A DNA stretch of 64,000 nt from Maribacter antarcticus DSM 21422 (GCF_000621125.1 NZ_JHZC01000015.1:1-64000); one strand, 5' to 3'. Shown: positions 1 through 9,590, numbered from the stretch's first letter. Notes: a model not told the origin generated them from the letters alone. Program-made: numbers and translations.

Positions 1-845
1 TTGTTCTGTAATTACATTAGATTTTATAGCCATATGCCATGCAGCAATAATGGTATCCTGTGTTGTTACATTATCGCTCATAGACCAGCCAAGGATTTTT
101 CTACTGAACAAATCAATAATAACAGTTAAAAACATCCAACCCTGTTTGGTTTGAACATAGGTGATCTCCGATACCAAGACCTGGTTGCCCCAAAAACCTT
201 AAAGTCCTGGTTAAGGATATTGGGTGCTATGGGTAGTTGTGTTCGCTGTTTGTCGTAATCTTGAATTTACGTTTCCTTCTGGCAAACAGATTATTGACCC
301 TCATTGCCCTGGCTACCCTGGGTCTTGAGACACGAGGACCTCTTTTTAACAATTCCGCTTTAACGCTAGGAGCGCCATAACTCCCAAAGCTACCTTCGAA
401 AATATAACGGATAGCCGTGGTTATGACCTCTTTTGGATGGACCCCGTCCTAACCAATTGTAATACCCACTTTTACTTACCTTGAACATTTTGCATATCTT
501 CTTAAACTGGAAATTTAAATTTATGGTGTTTTACAAACCTATATTTCTCCAGTCTCCCTAGAAGAAGATGGCCATTGCCTTTTTTAAGATGTCGCGCTCT
601 AGTTCGGCATTCCTTACCCTTTTCTTCCACTCGGCTATTTCTTTTTATTCATCGGTGAATTTGGGGTTGCCCTTGCCTGGGAAACTATGCTTGCCATATA
701 AATTAGGTTCCTTCCGCCAGCGGCTCAATACAGAGGTAGGTATATCCAATTCTCTGCATATTTCCACAACGCTACCACGTGCATAACTCAACGCAATAGC
801 CTTTTCCTTAAAATCTAAGCTGTACTTTCTTTTTTCTATAGACAT
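1..845 (-). pseudogene. Degenerate IS3-family transposase (orfA/orfB), runs off the left edge
   Basis: The minus strand encodes an IS3-type orfA (645-845) with the helix-turn-helix segment ending in LDIPTSVLSRWR. After the TDE at about 645 a TAA stop interrupts the frame, and the normal continuation (KEIAEWKKRVRNAELERD) follows in the same frame, so this is a nonsense mutation. The programmed-frameshift zone and the start of orfB (FVKHHKFKFPV, then KVSKSGYYNWL) are split by further frameshifts. The stretch at 1-190 still reads as the DDE domain (ITYVQTKQGWMFLTVIIDLF). The element is therefore dead. Its orfA is closely related to the remnant at 22.5-23.0 kb. The far end lies outside the window. 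Confidence 0.85.
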
Positions 846-973
846 TTTTCAAAGTTAATTTTAAAAGCAAACACGCTCTTAACTTTATGTCCAGTTAAAT
901 ATAGTACGTCCAGAAAGGTACTGCCGCTACTTCAAGGCCATAGTATTGGGGAGTATTTTGCCGAAAGTCAATT

Positions 974-1723
974 TTATTTAACCCACTCCAAACTATTTTT
1001 CAAAATTGTTTTATACGCTTCAAGTTCATGTGCTCTTTCATCATGGCCCAAGGTATTCCCTATTATTTTTGCCTTGGGATGTTTTACAATCCAGACTGAA
1101 GGATATTCCTCACCCGATTCTAAACCCTTGCTTATTGCTAGTACTTCAATCTCAGCATCAGCATCCTTCTCCCATCTGTAAAGTTCATCAACTATCCTGA
1201 ATTTAGATGGAACACCTTTCATTATTGGGTGATTAGGCTTTACAACTATTACTTCGAATTCTTGTAACGCTTCATGTGAACGAGATCCACCACCAACAAG
1301 CTGTTTGTTATATTCGGGCCAATCTTCCCAGTTGTACCATGTGCTTGGGTGATAAATTAGCATATTCAATTTTCCTGCGTTCACTTTAGAAAAAATTACC
1401 TGTTTTGAAGTTAGATTTAAAGGTTGATTATTAGTGAGCATCAATACGTCAACTGCTGGAATTAATACATCCATTTCATTAGGATTCTCTGTAAAAATAA
1501 CCGTATTCGCACCATTTTCACTTAGTACTTTGCCGTCAACTTCACCAAATAGTTTTTTAAAATTGTGTGAGCCACTTCCTCCTGTGACGGCAATTTTGGC
1601 TGCATCTTTTTTATCGGAAATATAATATCCCGAAGATGCATCGTTTTTATAATCTTTTGGCAATTCTTGAACTTTGCACCCGAAAATCATTCCGAATAAT
1701 AATAAAATCACTGCTTTTTTCAT
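974..1723 (-). CDS. ThuA-like domain lipoprotein
   Basis: 249 aa. The N-terminus is a lipoprotein signal with lipobox IFGC (Cys16), so the mature protein is membrane-anchored and extracytoplasmic. The body matches the ThuA-like (trehalose-utilisation, class I glutamine-amidotransferase-like) fold: an early strand and glycine turn (IAVTGGSGSHNF), a central VDVLMLTNNQ strand, and a late basic/acid patch (HPKAKIIGNTLGHDERAH) typical of these proteins. It is the last gene of the minus-strand operon that starts at 8.8 kb, 70 bp after the propeller/azurin gene. ThuA-like proteins accompany sugar oxidation and uptake loci in Bacteroidota, but their reaction is not established, so I infer only a role in the same catabolic pathway. 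Confidence 0.75.
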   Translation of the reverse strand: MKKAVILLLFGMIFGCKVQELPKDYKNDASSGYYISDKKDAAKIAVTGGSGSHNFKKLFGEVDGKVLSENGANTVIFTENPNEMDVLIPAVDVLMLTNNQPLNLTSKQVIFSKVNAGKLNMLIYHPSTWYNWEDWPEYNKQLVGGGSRSHEALQEFEVIVVKPNHPIMKGVPSKFRIVDELYRWEKDADAEIEVLAISKGLESGEEYPSVWIVKHPKAKIIGNTLGHDERAHELEAYKTILKNSLEWVK

Positions 1724-1795
1724 TTTATATTTAATTTATCGTTCTGCTTTATATTTAATTTGGGCTTTCATTTCACAAATATCACTACTGTAACC

Positions 1796-4489
1796 TTAAT
1801 TAGATTCTGGGGCTGTTACAATAATTACACCTTTCATGAATCGCCAATGACCAGGAAATGTACATACGAAAGGATACGTACCAGGAGTATCGGGCAAGGT
1901 GAAAATTATGGATCCGCTTTCGTTCGGGCCCAACATCTCAGTAGCTCCCAGAACATATCTAGAATTCGGTACATAGGCCATTTTTATGGCATCCGGAGTG
2001 GTAACGAACTTATCTACAATAGACCCGAAAGCCCCCAAGCTTCCCGGAGTCACCACTACAAGATTATGGGGCATTTGGTCGACATTCTCCAATTTGATTT
2101 CTACAGTCTGCCCTGCGACAGCTTGTAACTCCGTTTTGTCAAAGGCCATTTCTTGACTCACCGTTTTTAGATTAAAGGTGACATCAACTTTAATTTTTCC
2201 TATTGTACCAATTCCAACATCGAAGTGCTGACCACCACCTGTATTCTTACAATGAACTGCGATTACATTTTTTCCTTTTTTAAATAATTGATTTTTCTCT
2301 TTATCTAGCTTCATATATTTATAGGCACTATTGGCGCCTTTTTCAGCTATTAAAAGTTGCCCGTTTACATACATTTCGTAATCGTCGTCATACGAGATTT
2401 TTATCACCGCATCCTCTATTTCTTGATTAAGAGTCACTTCTTTGCGTAACCAAATATCGTCAGTGGTCCATTTGGTCTTTGTACGTTCCTCATCGTGGCC
2501 ACCGAACATTCCTTGCCCTTTTTTCCAAGAACCACCTACAAAGTCTACTGACATCCAATTGTCTGCTGGTTTTTCTATGGTATAGCTCCAGATGGTCAAT
2601 TTTTCTTCTGCCGACGGTACTACCATTTCTACGGCCGTAGCATCTACCTCTTCATGGTTTAGCTCCCTAAAATAAACTTTGGTCGCGGCGTTCAACCATT
2701 TATCTGTACTATTGGAATCATCTTTGACCACTTTTTCCATTTCTGTATACAGGGCCGGGGACTCCGGCAATTCACTGGCAGTTAGAATAGCGGCAAGTCG
2801 CAGTTGTGGGTCGGTGTCCGTTAGAAGTCCGGATGAAGCAAGAAGCTCGCTACCTTCGGCCGTTTTAGGCAATAGGGAGATGGCCGCCCTTTTTACTGCA
2901 TATCCTCCGCTTGTCAATGCATTTACTACCGCTTTATCTGCCTCTGTATTATTTGTATTGACCGCTCCAAGGCCATCCAAGGTCCAAAGGGCATGCAATA
3001 CGGTGGCGTTCAGTCCATTTTTATCGGTTTTAGACCGGTCATTGGCCAATGTAATGAGGTCTGGAATCAAGGCGGTTTTTTTACCTTCCACTATCAATCG
3101 CTGTGCCGTGGTGCGCCAGAACAGGTTGTCGCTCTGCAGTCCTCCAAGAAGTGCTTTAGTATCATTTGGATTTAGTTCCGTTATTTCGGAATCGTCACTA
3201 TCATCGTATCTGATGACGTATATTCTGCCATGGCCATAGTCCCTATATTTGTTAAGGTGGGCATTGCCCTCTCCCTTATCGGCATTCCAAATTTGGTTGT
3301 CCATACCCCTTTTATCGGGGTTGTGCTGTATTACCGGATTGTACCAATCTGCCACCCATAGGTTACCGTCCGGACCTGTCTCGGCAAATACCGGTGCGGT
3401 CCAAGCATCGGTGCTAGCAAATATATTACCACCATCGACTTCGATATACCCAGCCCCGTCCTTTACGATTTTGGCCATATGCACCAAATGCCCCGTTGGC
3501 TCGCTTACGTACATCTGGTTCTGGTATTCCTCCGGATAATTTCTTGCGGTGTAGAAATTTGACCCGGCGGCTGCGGTATAACCTCCACGAACATCCACTT
3601 GTTGCAATGGGATGGTATCTGCCGGCGAAATCTCATAGTGTCCCTGTATGAAATCGGCATTCAGGGCCCATGAGGGCATTTTATCCAGATATTCATAATG
3701 TTTTAAGGGTATGCCCACATAACAGGCATGGTTGTTATTGGCGGTAGAGCCGAAAATCTCAAAGTTCTCGTTATAGCCCATGCCCCAAGTATTGTTGTCA
3801 AATTGGCCTATTGGCTCCAAGTAGGAACCATCCCTCCCAAAGCGATAGACACCGCGTTCGAACTTTACAGGTTTGCCTTGGAATTGGTTCTCGAAACCGG
3901 AATAACCCACGGCGCCCCATATCGCATTGTCTATCCCGTATCTTAAACTGGACGGCCCAGCATGGGTATCGAAGGTGCCAAAACCATCAAAGAGCACGGT
4001 GCTCTTGTCCATTTTGTCGTCCCCGTTAGTGTCCTCCAAAAACACCATATCAGGTGCCTGAGCTACAATTACCCCGCCATTGACCAGCACAATTCCGGTA
4101 GATAGGCCTTGCTTCGTAGCAAAATCGGTGAACTTGTCGGCTTTGCCGTCCCCGTTGGTATCCTCACAAATGGTTATGCGGTCACCGCCTACATCGTTGG
4201 CAAGTTCATGCGGGTAATCCTTGGACTGCACCACCCAAAGGCGTCCCCTTTCGTCCCAAGTAAAGGCTATGGGATTGATGATATTGGGTTCCGCCGCAAA
4301 AAGTTCGGCCGTAAACCCTGCCGGAAGCTGTATATGCTTTTGGCTATCTTCCGGACTTAAGGGAACTTGTATCCGAGGGTTTTCCCCATCATACGCCAAG
4401 GCCGGGGGCGGTTCCTTTTCGGTGGTACAGGAGACGAATATATGCGTACCGATTACGAGTACTAACAGCGGTAAAATCGACTTTCTCAT
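1796..4489 (-). CDS. Large lipoprotein: PVC-type dehydrogenase propeller, HEAT-like region, carbohydrate-binding-like fold and C-terminal azurin
   Basis: 897 aa with lipobox FVSC (Cys21). Residues about 55-430 form a beta-propeller like the PVC-type membrane-bound dehydrogenase domain (LPAGFTAELFAAEPNI; acidic loops DTNGDGKADKF and DTNGDDKMDKS). Residues about 430-610 are helical and HEAT-like. Residues about 640-765 resemble a jelly-roll binding domain (DDDYEMYVNGQLL). The last 120 residues are a blue-copper domain with a complete type-1 copper ligand set: His808 (MPHNL), Cys876, His881 and Met885 (CTFPGHWRFM). The combination suggests a periplasmic sugar-type oxidoreductase with its own electron acceptor. 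Many relatives carry a cytochrome c (CXXCH) module instead; no CXXCH is present here, so azurin may replace it. The substrate is unknown. Confidence 0.8.
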   Translation of the reverse strand: MRKSILPLLVLVIGTHIFVSCTTEKEPPPALAYDGENPRIQVPLSPEDSQKHIQLPAGFTAELFAAEPNIINPIAFTWDERGRLWVVQSKDYPHELANDVGGDRITICEDTNGDGKADKFTDFATKQGLSTGIVLVNGGVIVAQAPDMVFLEDTNGDDKMDKSTVLFDGFGTFDTHAGPSSLRYGIDNAIWGAVGYSGFENQFQGKPVKFERGVYRFGRDGSYLEPIGQFDNNTWGMGYNENFEIFGSTANNNHACYVGIPLKHYEYLDKMPSWALNADFIQGHYEISPADTIPLQQVDVRGGYTAAAGSNFYTARNYPEEYQNQMYVSEPTGHLVHMAKIVKDGAGYIEVDGGNIFASTDAWTAPVFAETGPDGNLWVADWYNPVIQHNPDKRGMDNQIWNADKGEGNAHLNKYRDYGHGRIYVIRYDDSDDSEITELNPNDTKALLGGLQSDNLFWRTTAQRLIVEGKKTALIPDLITLANDRSKTDKNGLNATVLHALWTLDGLGAVNTNNTEADKAVVNALTSGGYAVKRAAISLLPKTAEGSELLASSGLLTDTDPQLRLAAILTASELPESPALYTEMEKVVKDDSNSTDKWLNAATKVYFRELNHEEVDATAVEMVVPSAEEKLTIWSYTIEKPADNWMSVDFVGGSWKKGQGMFGGHDEERTKTKWTTDDIWLRKEVTLNQEIEDAVIKISYDDDYEMYVNGQLLIAEKGANSAYKYMKLDKEKNQLFKKGKNVIAVHCKNTGGGQHFDVGIGTIGKIKVDVTFNLKTVSQEMAFDKTELQAVAGQTVEIKLENVDQMPHNLVVVTPGSLGAFGSIVDKFVTTPDAIKMAYVPNSRYVLGATEMLGPNESGSIIFTLPDTPGTYPFVCTFPGHWRFMKGVIIVTAPESN

Positions 4490-4557
4490 TTTTTCTATTT
4501 TTATTTTTCCATTAATGCTTCATTAGGGTCAACACTCCATGTCGTTGTGCTGACAGT

Positions 4558-4965
4558 TTATTTAGATCGATAACCGGAATAAGGTTCTTCATTGCTTACA
4601 TCCAAAGTGCCGGCTCCCCATCCAGCGGGCGGGGAAAGAATGGCGAGAAATTCTAACTCCCCTTCTCCACCATTAAAAGTGGCATGCACCACATCTGCAT
4701 CTATATAAACAGAATCCCCAATTTCCAATATTTGCATTTCATCCTCTATCCATTGCTCTGCTTTTCCTTTTAGGATATAAAGGATTTCATGCATTTTAGG
4801 ATGCCTGTGAAAATCATGGCCGGCACCCTCAGGCACAACGACCTTTACCATATAAGACTCCGCATTTTCTGCACCATCGGGATGGTAGTGCCAATAGTGA
4901 TCGCGGCCAAAGGCCTTCTCGAATAGCATATCTGTTTCTTTTACGAACTTCCAGTTTTTGCTCAT
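4558..4965 (-). CDS. Single-domain cupin
   Basis: 135 aa, cytosolic (no signal peptide). The cupin motif 1 is clear: HDFHRHPKMHE gives candidate metal ligands His53, His55 and His59 or Glu60. Motif 2 supplies His94 (DADVVHATFN). Length and architecture fit small cupin_2 proteins that act as isomerases, epimerases or dioxygenases on sugars and organic acids, or only bind metal. It sits between the TIM-barrel gene and the propeller/azurin gene on the same strand, so it probably acts on an intermediate of the same pathway. The exact reaction cannot be read from sequence. Confidence 0.8.
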   Translation of the reverse strand: MSKNWKFVKETDMLFEKAFGRDHYWHYHPDGAENAESYMVKVVVPEGAGHDFHRHPKMHEILYILKGKAEQWIEDEMQILEIGDSVYIDADVVHATFNGGEGELEFLAILSPPAGWGAGTLDVSNEEPYSGYRSK

Positions 4966-5061
4966 TGGGTACTAGATTTTAGATATGAGACGTGAGGTAT
5001 TATATTTTTGGTAAAATAACTTTAAATCATTGATAGCCATATTATTACAATATCCCATGTC

Positions 5062-5922
5062 TTATAAAGTCAACTTCTTAAATTCTTTTGTCAGGTTCGT
5101 TAAGGAAGCTTCCACTCCCATCCTTTCTAACGAGGATGCTCCTACAAAGCCATGCAGCCCTGTAACATGGTCTAAAGCATAGCGAACATCTTCGGGTGTA
5201 TTTATTGGGCCTCCGTGCGCCAAGAAAAAGGTATCATGGTTCGCTTTTTTGACCGCATCCACAATTTTTTGCGTACGTTCCAACGCTCCGTCCATAGAAA
5301 CCGTGGCTCCCGTAACCCCTATAGACCCACCTACCGTAGTTCCCACATGGGCAATAATTGCGTCGGCACCAGCATCCGCCATTTGTATCGCTTCCTCTGG
5401 TTTGGCCACATAAACAATAGAGAACAAATCCATGCGCGTTGCCAACCGTACCATTTCAACTTCTTTTTCAAAGCCCATCCCTGTTTCTTCAAGCACATTT
5501 CTGAAGTGACCATCTATGATGGAGTGCGTGGGAAAGTTGTTTACCCCAGAAAAACCCATATCCTTTACCTTACTCATAAAGTGCCACATGCGTCTGCGCG
5601 GATCACTACCGTGTACCCCGCATATAACAGGGATTTCCTCTACTACCGGCAACACCTCGAACTCCCCGATTTCCATAGCTACCGCATTGGCATCCCCGTA
5701 GGCCATCATCCCAGCAGTTGAACCGGCACCGGCCATGCGGAATCTACCAGAGTTATAAATAATAATAAGATCTGCACCACCTTTTTCTATGAATTTTGCA
5801 CTGATTCCGGTTCCGGCGCCTGCGGCAATGATTGCTTTCTTTTGATTTACAACTTTTTGTAACCGATCTCTAACTTCCTGTTTTGTGTAAGGGTTTCCCT
5901 TTCCTGTCCATGGATTTGCCAT
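5062..5922 (-). CDS. TIM-barrel protein of the phosphoenolpyruvate-hydrolase-like family (PF09370), Tm-1 partner
   Basis: 286 aa, cytosolic. Features of the family include KAIIAAGAGTGISAKF near the N-terminus, the ADLIIIYNSGRFRM strand, VICGVHGSDPRR, the GADAIIAHVG strand and the C-terminal HGGPINTPEDV and GFVGASSLERM motifs. In plants and fungi this domain is fused behind a UPF0261 domain (tomato Tm-1 arrangement). Here the UPF0261 gene is separate, two genes upstream at 7.5-8.8 kb, with the transporter between them. The start at MANPWTGKGNPY fits the family length. The enzymatic reaction is not firmly established; the family is annotated as PEP-hydrolase-like or IgiC-like, and I infer an organic-acid or sugar-derived substrate. 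Confidence 0.8.
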   Translation of the reverse strand: MANPWTGKGNPYTKQEVRDRLQKVVNQKKAIIAAGAGTGISAKFIEKGGADLIIIYNSGRFRMAGAGSTAGMMAYGDANAVAMEIGEFEVLPVVEEIPVICGVHGSDPRRRMWHFMSKVKDMGFSGVNNFPTHSIIDGHFRNVLEETGMGFEKEVEMVRLATRMDLFSIVYVAKPEEAIQMADAGADAIIAHVGTTVGGSIGVTGATVSMDGALERTQKIVDAVKKANHDTFFLAHGGPINTPEDVRYALDHVTGLHGFVGASSLERMGVEASLTNLTKEFKKLTL

Positions 5923-5967
5923 ATTCTCTTCTTTAGTTTAATGTGTATATAGATTTGTATTCAATTG

Positions 5968-7479
5968 TTATTCTTTTAGTTCTACTTGTGTATAGCCTCC
6001 CCGCTTTTTAAAATAAAGGATTAGAATAAGATATCCGATTGCCATTACCACTGGCAGCACTGCGGTACTGACCAAAGCACGGCCAGCGCCATAAAAGCCG
6101 GCTTGCTCAACCGGTGCCAAGTCTTCGTCCACATGTGTTTTTGCAAGGTTCCACCATTGACTGAGCGCACTTAGATTTTCATTACTTTCCAACTCGTTTC
6201 CCGTACTTTCCCAGCGTTCAATATCGGATGCCAATTGGTCGCCGTCGCTTTTTAAAATGGCTACTTTACTCCCGTCCAGTCCTTTTATCGGTTCAAAAAA
6301 TAAAAAACTGTTTTCATCATCTGCCTTATAACGATCATAGGTGTCCTTGGATTCTATTTCTATCTTTTTGGATGCAAAGTAATCCTGTTTATAGCCAATC
6401 CCGGGACCGCCCAATAGACCTGCGGACAGCATGCCTACGCCCCCAAGAATTCCCATGGTCACGGCACCACCTTTAGGAAAACGCTCCCCGACAACACCCA
6501 ACATGGTTGGCCAAAAAAATGATTTGGCAATCCCATAAATGGTAACGGCGAACACCATTACAAGACCTGTTGTGGAGTTGCCCAAAATATATAGGCCAAC
6601 AGCACCGAAAATAGAACAAACGAATAATAGGCCCAAGGGAGAAATGCGTTCAACTATAGGCCCTGCAAAAAAACGGAGTACGAACATTAGGGCGGATGCA
6701 TAGATAAAAAGCAACACCCCTTTAGTAGGGTTTTGAAGTATATTTCCTGTGATGTTCTGTATCCAACTATCGGTGCCCAGCTCCACATACCCTACCAATA
6801 CCATTAGGAACAAGAGACCTATCAATACCGGGGAGGCGAATTGCCGAAACATTTCCTTATACCTTATACCCGCCGCAATTGTTTCCGATACTGGGAATTT
6901 TTCCTTGAAAATAACAAACCCATAAATAAGTACCGGGATAAGGAAGAAACTCATTAGGACCTCCCATGGCACTAGACCATGAAAGGCAATGGTTAACAAT
7001 CCGCCTAAAATCATACCTCCCGGCCAACCGGCATGAAGGATGTTCAAGTAGTGTGTCTTTTCTTTGGGAAATAAGTTGGCAACTAAAGGATTTATGACCG
7101 ATTCACAGATACCGTTCCCGACTGCAAACAGGAACGTGCCGGAAAAGAGGCACCAATAGGCCGCTTCTTTACCCATAGCATCAAATACAAAAACGGTAAC
7201 GACCGTCACAATCAAAGAGAGAAAGTGGATAATAAAAGCCAGAACCAGTAGGGGTTTATATCCAACACGGTCTACGATAAGACTAAAAAGAATGATTATC
7301 ACCCCAAAACCAACAAAACCTCCTCCTGTAATAGAACCCAGTTCTGTCATTGTAAAGCCGAACTGGTTACCCCAATCAATTAATATTGCTCCCCGTACGG
7401 CAAAGCCTACACCTGCGGCCAAGATAGTAAAAAAACTTGCGAACAGTAATCGGCTTTTACTAACACTACTTTTTTCCAT
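5968..7479 (-). CDS. MFS transporter with a long loop before the last helix
   Basis: 503 aa, with about 12 hydrophobic segments arranged as two six-helix halves. The first helix begins at residue 10. The inter-helix 2-3 loop carries the MFS signature region (VDRVGYKPLLV). Between helix 11 (GILGGVGMLSAGLLGGPGIG) and helix 12 is a hydrophilic insert of about 100 residues, rich in D, E, K and S, which is unusual for a plain MFS sugar/acid symporter. It sits between the Tm-1-like and TIM-barrel genes on the same strand with short gaps, so it most likely imports the substrate of that pathway. The general fold resembles fucose/galactose-type permeases of Bacteroidota. Confidence 0.85.
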   Translation of the reverse strand: MEKSSVSKSRLLFASFFTILAAGVGFAVRGAILIDWGNQFGFTMTELGSITGGGFVGFGVIIILFSLIVDRVGYKPLLVLAFIIHFLSLIVTVVTVFVFDAMGKEAAYWCLFSGTFLFAVGNGICESVINPLVANLFPKEKTHYLNILHAGWPGGMILGGLLTIAFHGLVPWEVLMSFFLIPVLIYGFVIFKEKFPVSETIAAGIRYKEMFRQFASPVLIGLLFLMVLVGYVELGTDSWIQNITGNILQNPTKGVLLFIYASALMFVLRFFAGPIVERISPLGLLFVCSIFGAVGLYILGNSTTGLVMVFAVTIYGIAKSFFWPTMLGVVGERFPKGGAVTMGILGGVGMLSAGLLGGPGIGYKQDYFASKKIEIESKDTYDRYKADDENSFLFFEPIKGLDGSKVAILKSDGDQLASDIERWESTGNELESNENLSALSQWWNLAKTHVDEDLAPVEQAGFYGAGRALVSTAVLPVVMAIGYLILILYFKKRGGYTQVELKE

Positions 7480-7532
7480 TTTGAGTGAATCTAATTGATT
7501 ATTTACAATGGTTTGTTTGTTCTCTTGGTTCT

Positions 7533-8789
7533 TTATATTCCTCTACTTTTATCTATTAATTCTAACAATTCCTTTACTGCATATTCTGCAAAAAGAGCAG
7601 TGTTGATATTTGTGTTTACTTCTACTATTTTGACTGATTTATTTACATTTTTCCTTATCGAATCAAATAATACTTCATCTATTTTAGGGTCATGAAATAC
7701 TTCTCCTTCACCCCCAACTTTTGACAAGCCACCAAGAGGCAATAAAACGGTTACAGGGCCTTTTGCTATATTAATTTTATCAGTAATTATTTTTCCTAAA
7801 ATAGTATTTTCTTCAACATTTGTTCGCATTAGGGTTACATCGGGAGCCCAGCCAAATAAGTCTCTATTCTTATATTTTTCTGGTACAGTTGATAGCGTCC
7901 CAAAATTCACCATATCAATGCAACCTGGTACTACAACTTGCGGTATTCCTAGTTGCCCGGCAGCAGTCAAACGTTCAGGGCCTGAGCTACAAATTCCACC
8001 ACAAAGTTCATCGGCCAATTCAGTAGTTGTTAAATCAAGAATTGCATCAAAAACTCCATCTGAAGTCAACGCTTCCATAGTTGCACCACCGGTACCCACT
8101 GCATGAAAAGCAAGCACATCATATCCTTTTGATTTTAAAACTTGGATACAAGCATCAGCAGCAATCGTGGTATTTCCAAAAACACTAATCGCAATACTAC
8201 CCTTACTAGTATCATCTTTCTGAATGGTTGTTTCCATCATACCATATAAGGCACCTGCAGCCTGACTAATTATAACCCTGCTTATATTATTTAACCCAGC
8301 TACATCAACAATGGAGGGTATTAGAACCACGTCTTTATCTCCCACTTTTTTAGATAAATCTTTAGTAGCCAATGTGCTTATACAAATTTTAGGAATACCA
8401 AATGGAACTGCGTTGATCGCTTTTAGCGTCACAAAAGTTCCACCACCACCACCCATTCCTATAATACCATCTACCTTTCCTTCACCTACTAAATCAGCAA
8501 TAATTGATTCCGCTCCTTTCCCCATTAATTCTAAGGCCAACCCACGGTCATTACCTTCACGTATTTTTGAAAGTTCAGCACCCGCATTTAATGCAACCTT
8601 TTCTGCCCTGAAATTCACAGGAAAAAGGTTGGTTGTTCCCATTACTCCAGTATTTATAGTTATTACCTCGACACCTTTGCTAACTAAACAGGTATACATA
8701 TACTCAAAGTCTGCACCTTTGGTATCGAAACAGCCTACCATAACTACCGTATGATTCTTTGTTTCATATTTATTTGATAGTACTTTCAT
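7533..8789 (-). CDS. Tm-1-like ATP-binding domain protein (UPF0261)
   Basis: 418 aa from the ATG at 8789; an in-frame TTG 18 bases upstream (8807) is less likely. UPF0261 hallmarks: HTVVMVGCFDTKGADF at the N-terminus, the glycine-rich nucleotide-binding loop IIGMGGGGGTFVT, LATKDLSKKVGDKDVVLIPS, the second-half GNTTIAADACIQVL and VLAFHAVGTGGATMEAL, and a C-terminal LLPLGGLSKVGGEGEVFHDP. In tomato Tm-1 this domain binds ATP and blocks tobamovirus replication; bacterial members are metabolic proteins of uncertain reaction paired with PF09370 TIM barrels, as here. It is the first gene of the operon. A dead IS30 copy ends only about 35 bp upstream, which may have removed or replaced the original promoter. 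Confidence 0.85.
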   Translation of the reverse strand: MKVLSNKYETKNHTVVMVGCFDTKGADFEYMYTCLVSKGVEVITINTGVMGTTNLFPVNFRAEKVALNAGAELSKIREGNDRGLALELMGKGAESIIADLVGEGKVDGIIGMGGGGGTFVTLKAINAVPFGIPKICISTLATKDLSKKVGDKDVVLIPSIVDVAGLNNISRVIISQAAGALYGMMETTIQKDDTSKGSIAISVFGNTTIAADACIQVLKSKGYDVLAFHAVGTGGATMEALTSDGVFDAILDLTTTELADELCGGICSSGPERLTAAGQLGIPQVVVPGCIDMVNFGTLSTVPEKYKNRDLFGWAPDVTLMRTNVEENTILGKIITDKINIAKGPVTVLLPLGGLSKVGGEGEVFHDPKIDEVLFDSIRKNVNKSVKIVEVNTNINTALFAEYAVKELLELIDKSRGI

Positions 8790-8825
8790 TTTATTTTTAT
8801 TTTTCAAAAGCTGAAAACGCGGAGT

Positions 8826-9590
8826 TCAACCCATAAGTGCAACAGATTTACTTTTTAGGAATACAATAGGTTTGTTATAATTAAATTTTCTAATTGGTCT
8901 GTAATTTAGTAATCTTTCCACTTCTTTTATTCTTTTGACCGATACTTCTCTCAGGTCGATTTTCTTAGGGAAGAATCTTCTAACGACGCCTATCCTATTC
9001 TCTACCGTTCCTTTGTCCTGTGATGTGTATGGTCTCGTAAAATAGATTTTCACTCTTAGGTCTTCTGCGATTTTAATGTGTTAGGGAACTTCTTTTCCAT
9101 TATCGAAAGTTATGGTCTTTATCCAGGAAGAGCTGAAATTTATGAGTCTCTTGTTCATTTTTTCATACACTTCATCAGCACTTTTACTCTTTAATTTCTC
9201 GAGCATGGTTACAAGGGTCGTTCTATCTGTCATAACCAATAAAGCGGATTTATGATTACTTCCCATCATAAGGTCAACCTCGAAGTCCCCGATACGAAAT
9301 CTTTCCCTAACGACCTTTCGACGTTTGTCTATGCCGACGCGTCCTTTAATCGCACCCCTATTATCCTGGATATTACTGTGCTTTTGTCTGCGTCCGGTGT
9401 GACAATGATATGTCTTGGACTTTGCGTACCAGGCGATATTGCGACCGGCCGTGCGTCAACGTTTAGGGATGTTACGTTTGAGTTCACGACTTATGGCACT
9501 CTTGTTTACACCGATTTGAGCGCTATTTTATCATGTGTCAAGAACTTAGTGTATGCTATTGTTTATGGAGCTTAGCGTAAAAAAAAGCAC
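8826..9590 (-). pseudogene. Degenerate IS30-family transposase
   Basis: Minus-strand reading gives IS30 pieces in order: an HTH (IGVNKSAISRELKRNIPKR, followed by an in-frame TGA), a basic linker, the first catalytic aspartate region (RIGDFEVDLMMGSNHKSAL), ITFDNGKEV (second acidic residue region) and the C-terminal YFTRPYTSQDKGTVENRIG with the last catalytic Glu. A stop between about 9080 and 9054 separates DNGKE from the C-terminal domain, and the N-terminus is frameshifted. Several lesions make it inactive. It lies immediately upstream of the UPF0261 gene in the same orientation. The N-terminal boundary is approximate. Confidence 0.85.

Noticed and set aside
2679-3239. 186-codon open frame on the plus strand opposite the propeller/azurin gene
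   Set aside because: It is antisense to a well-supported gene, has no recognisable domain and its composition follows the opposite strand.
9252-9575. 107-codon plus-strand frame over the IS30 remnant
   Set aside because: The minus strand reads as IS30 transposase pieces across the same bases, so this is a shadow.
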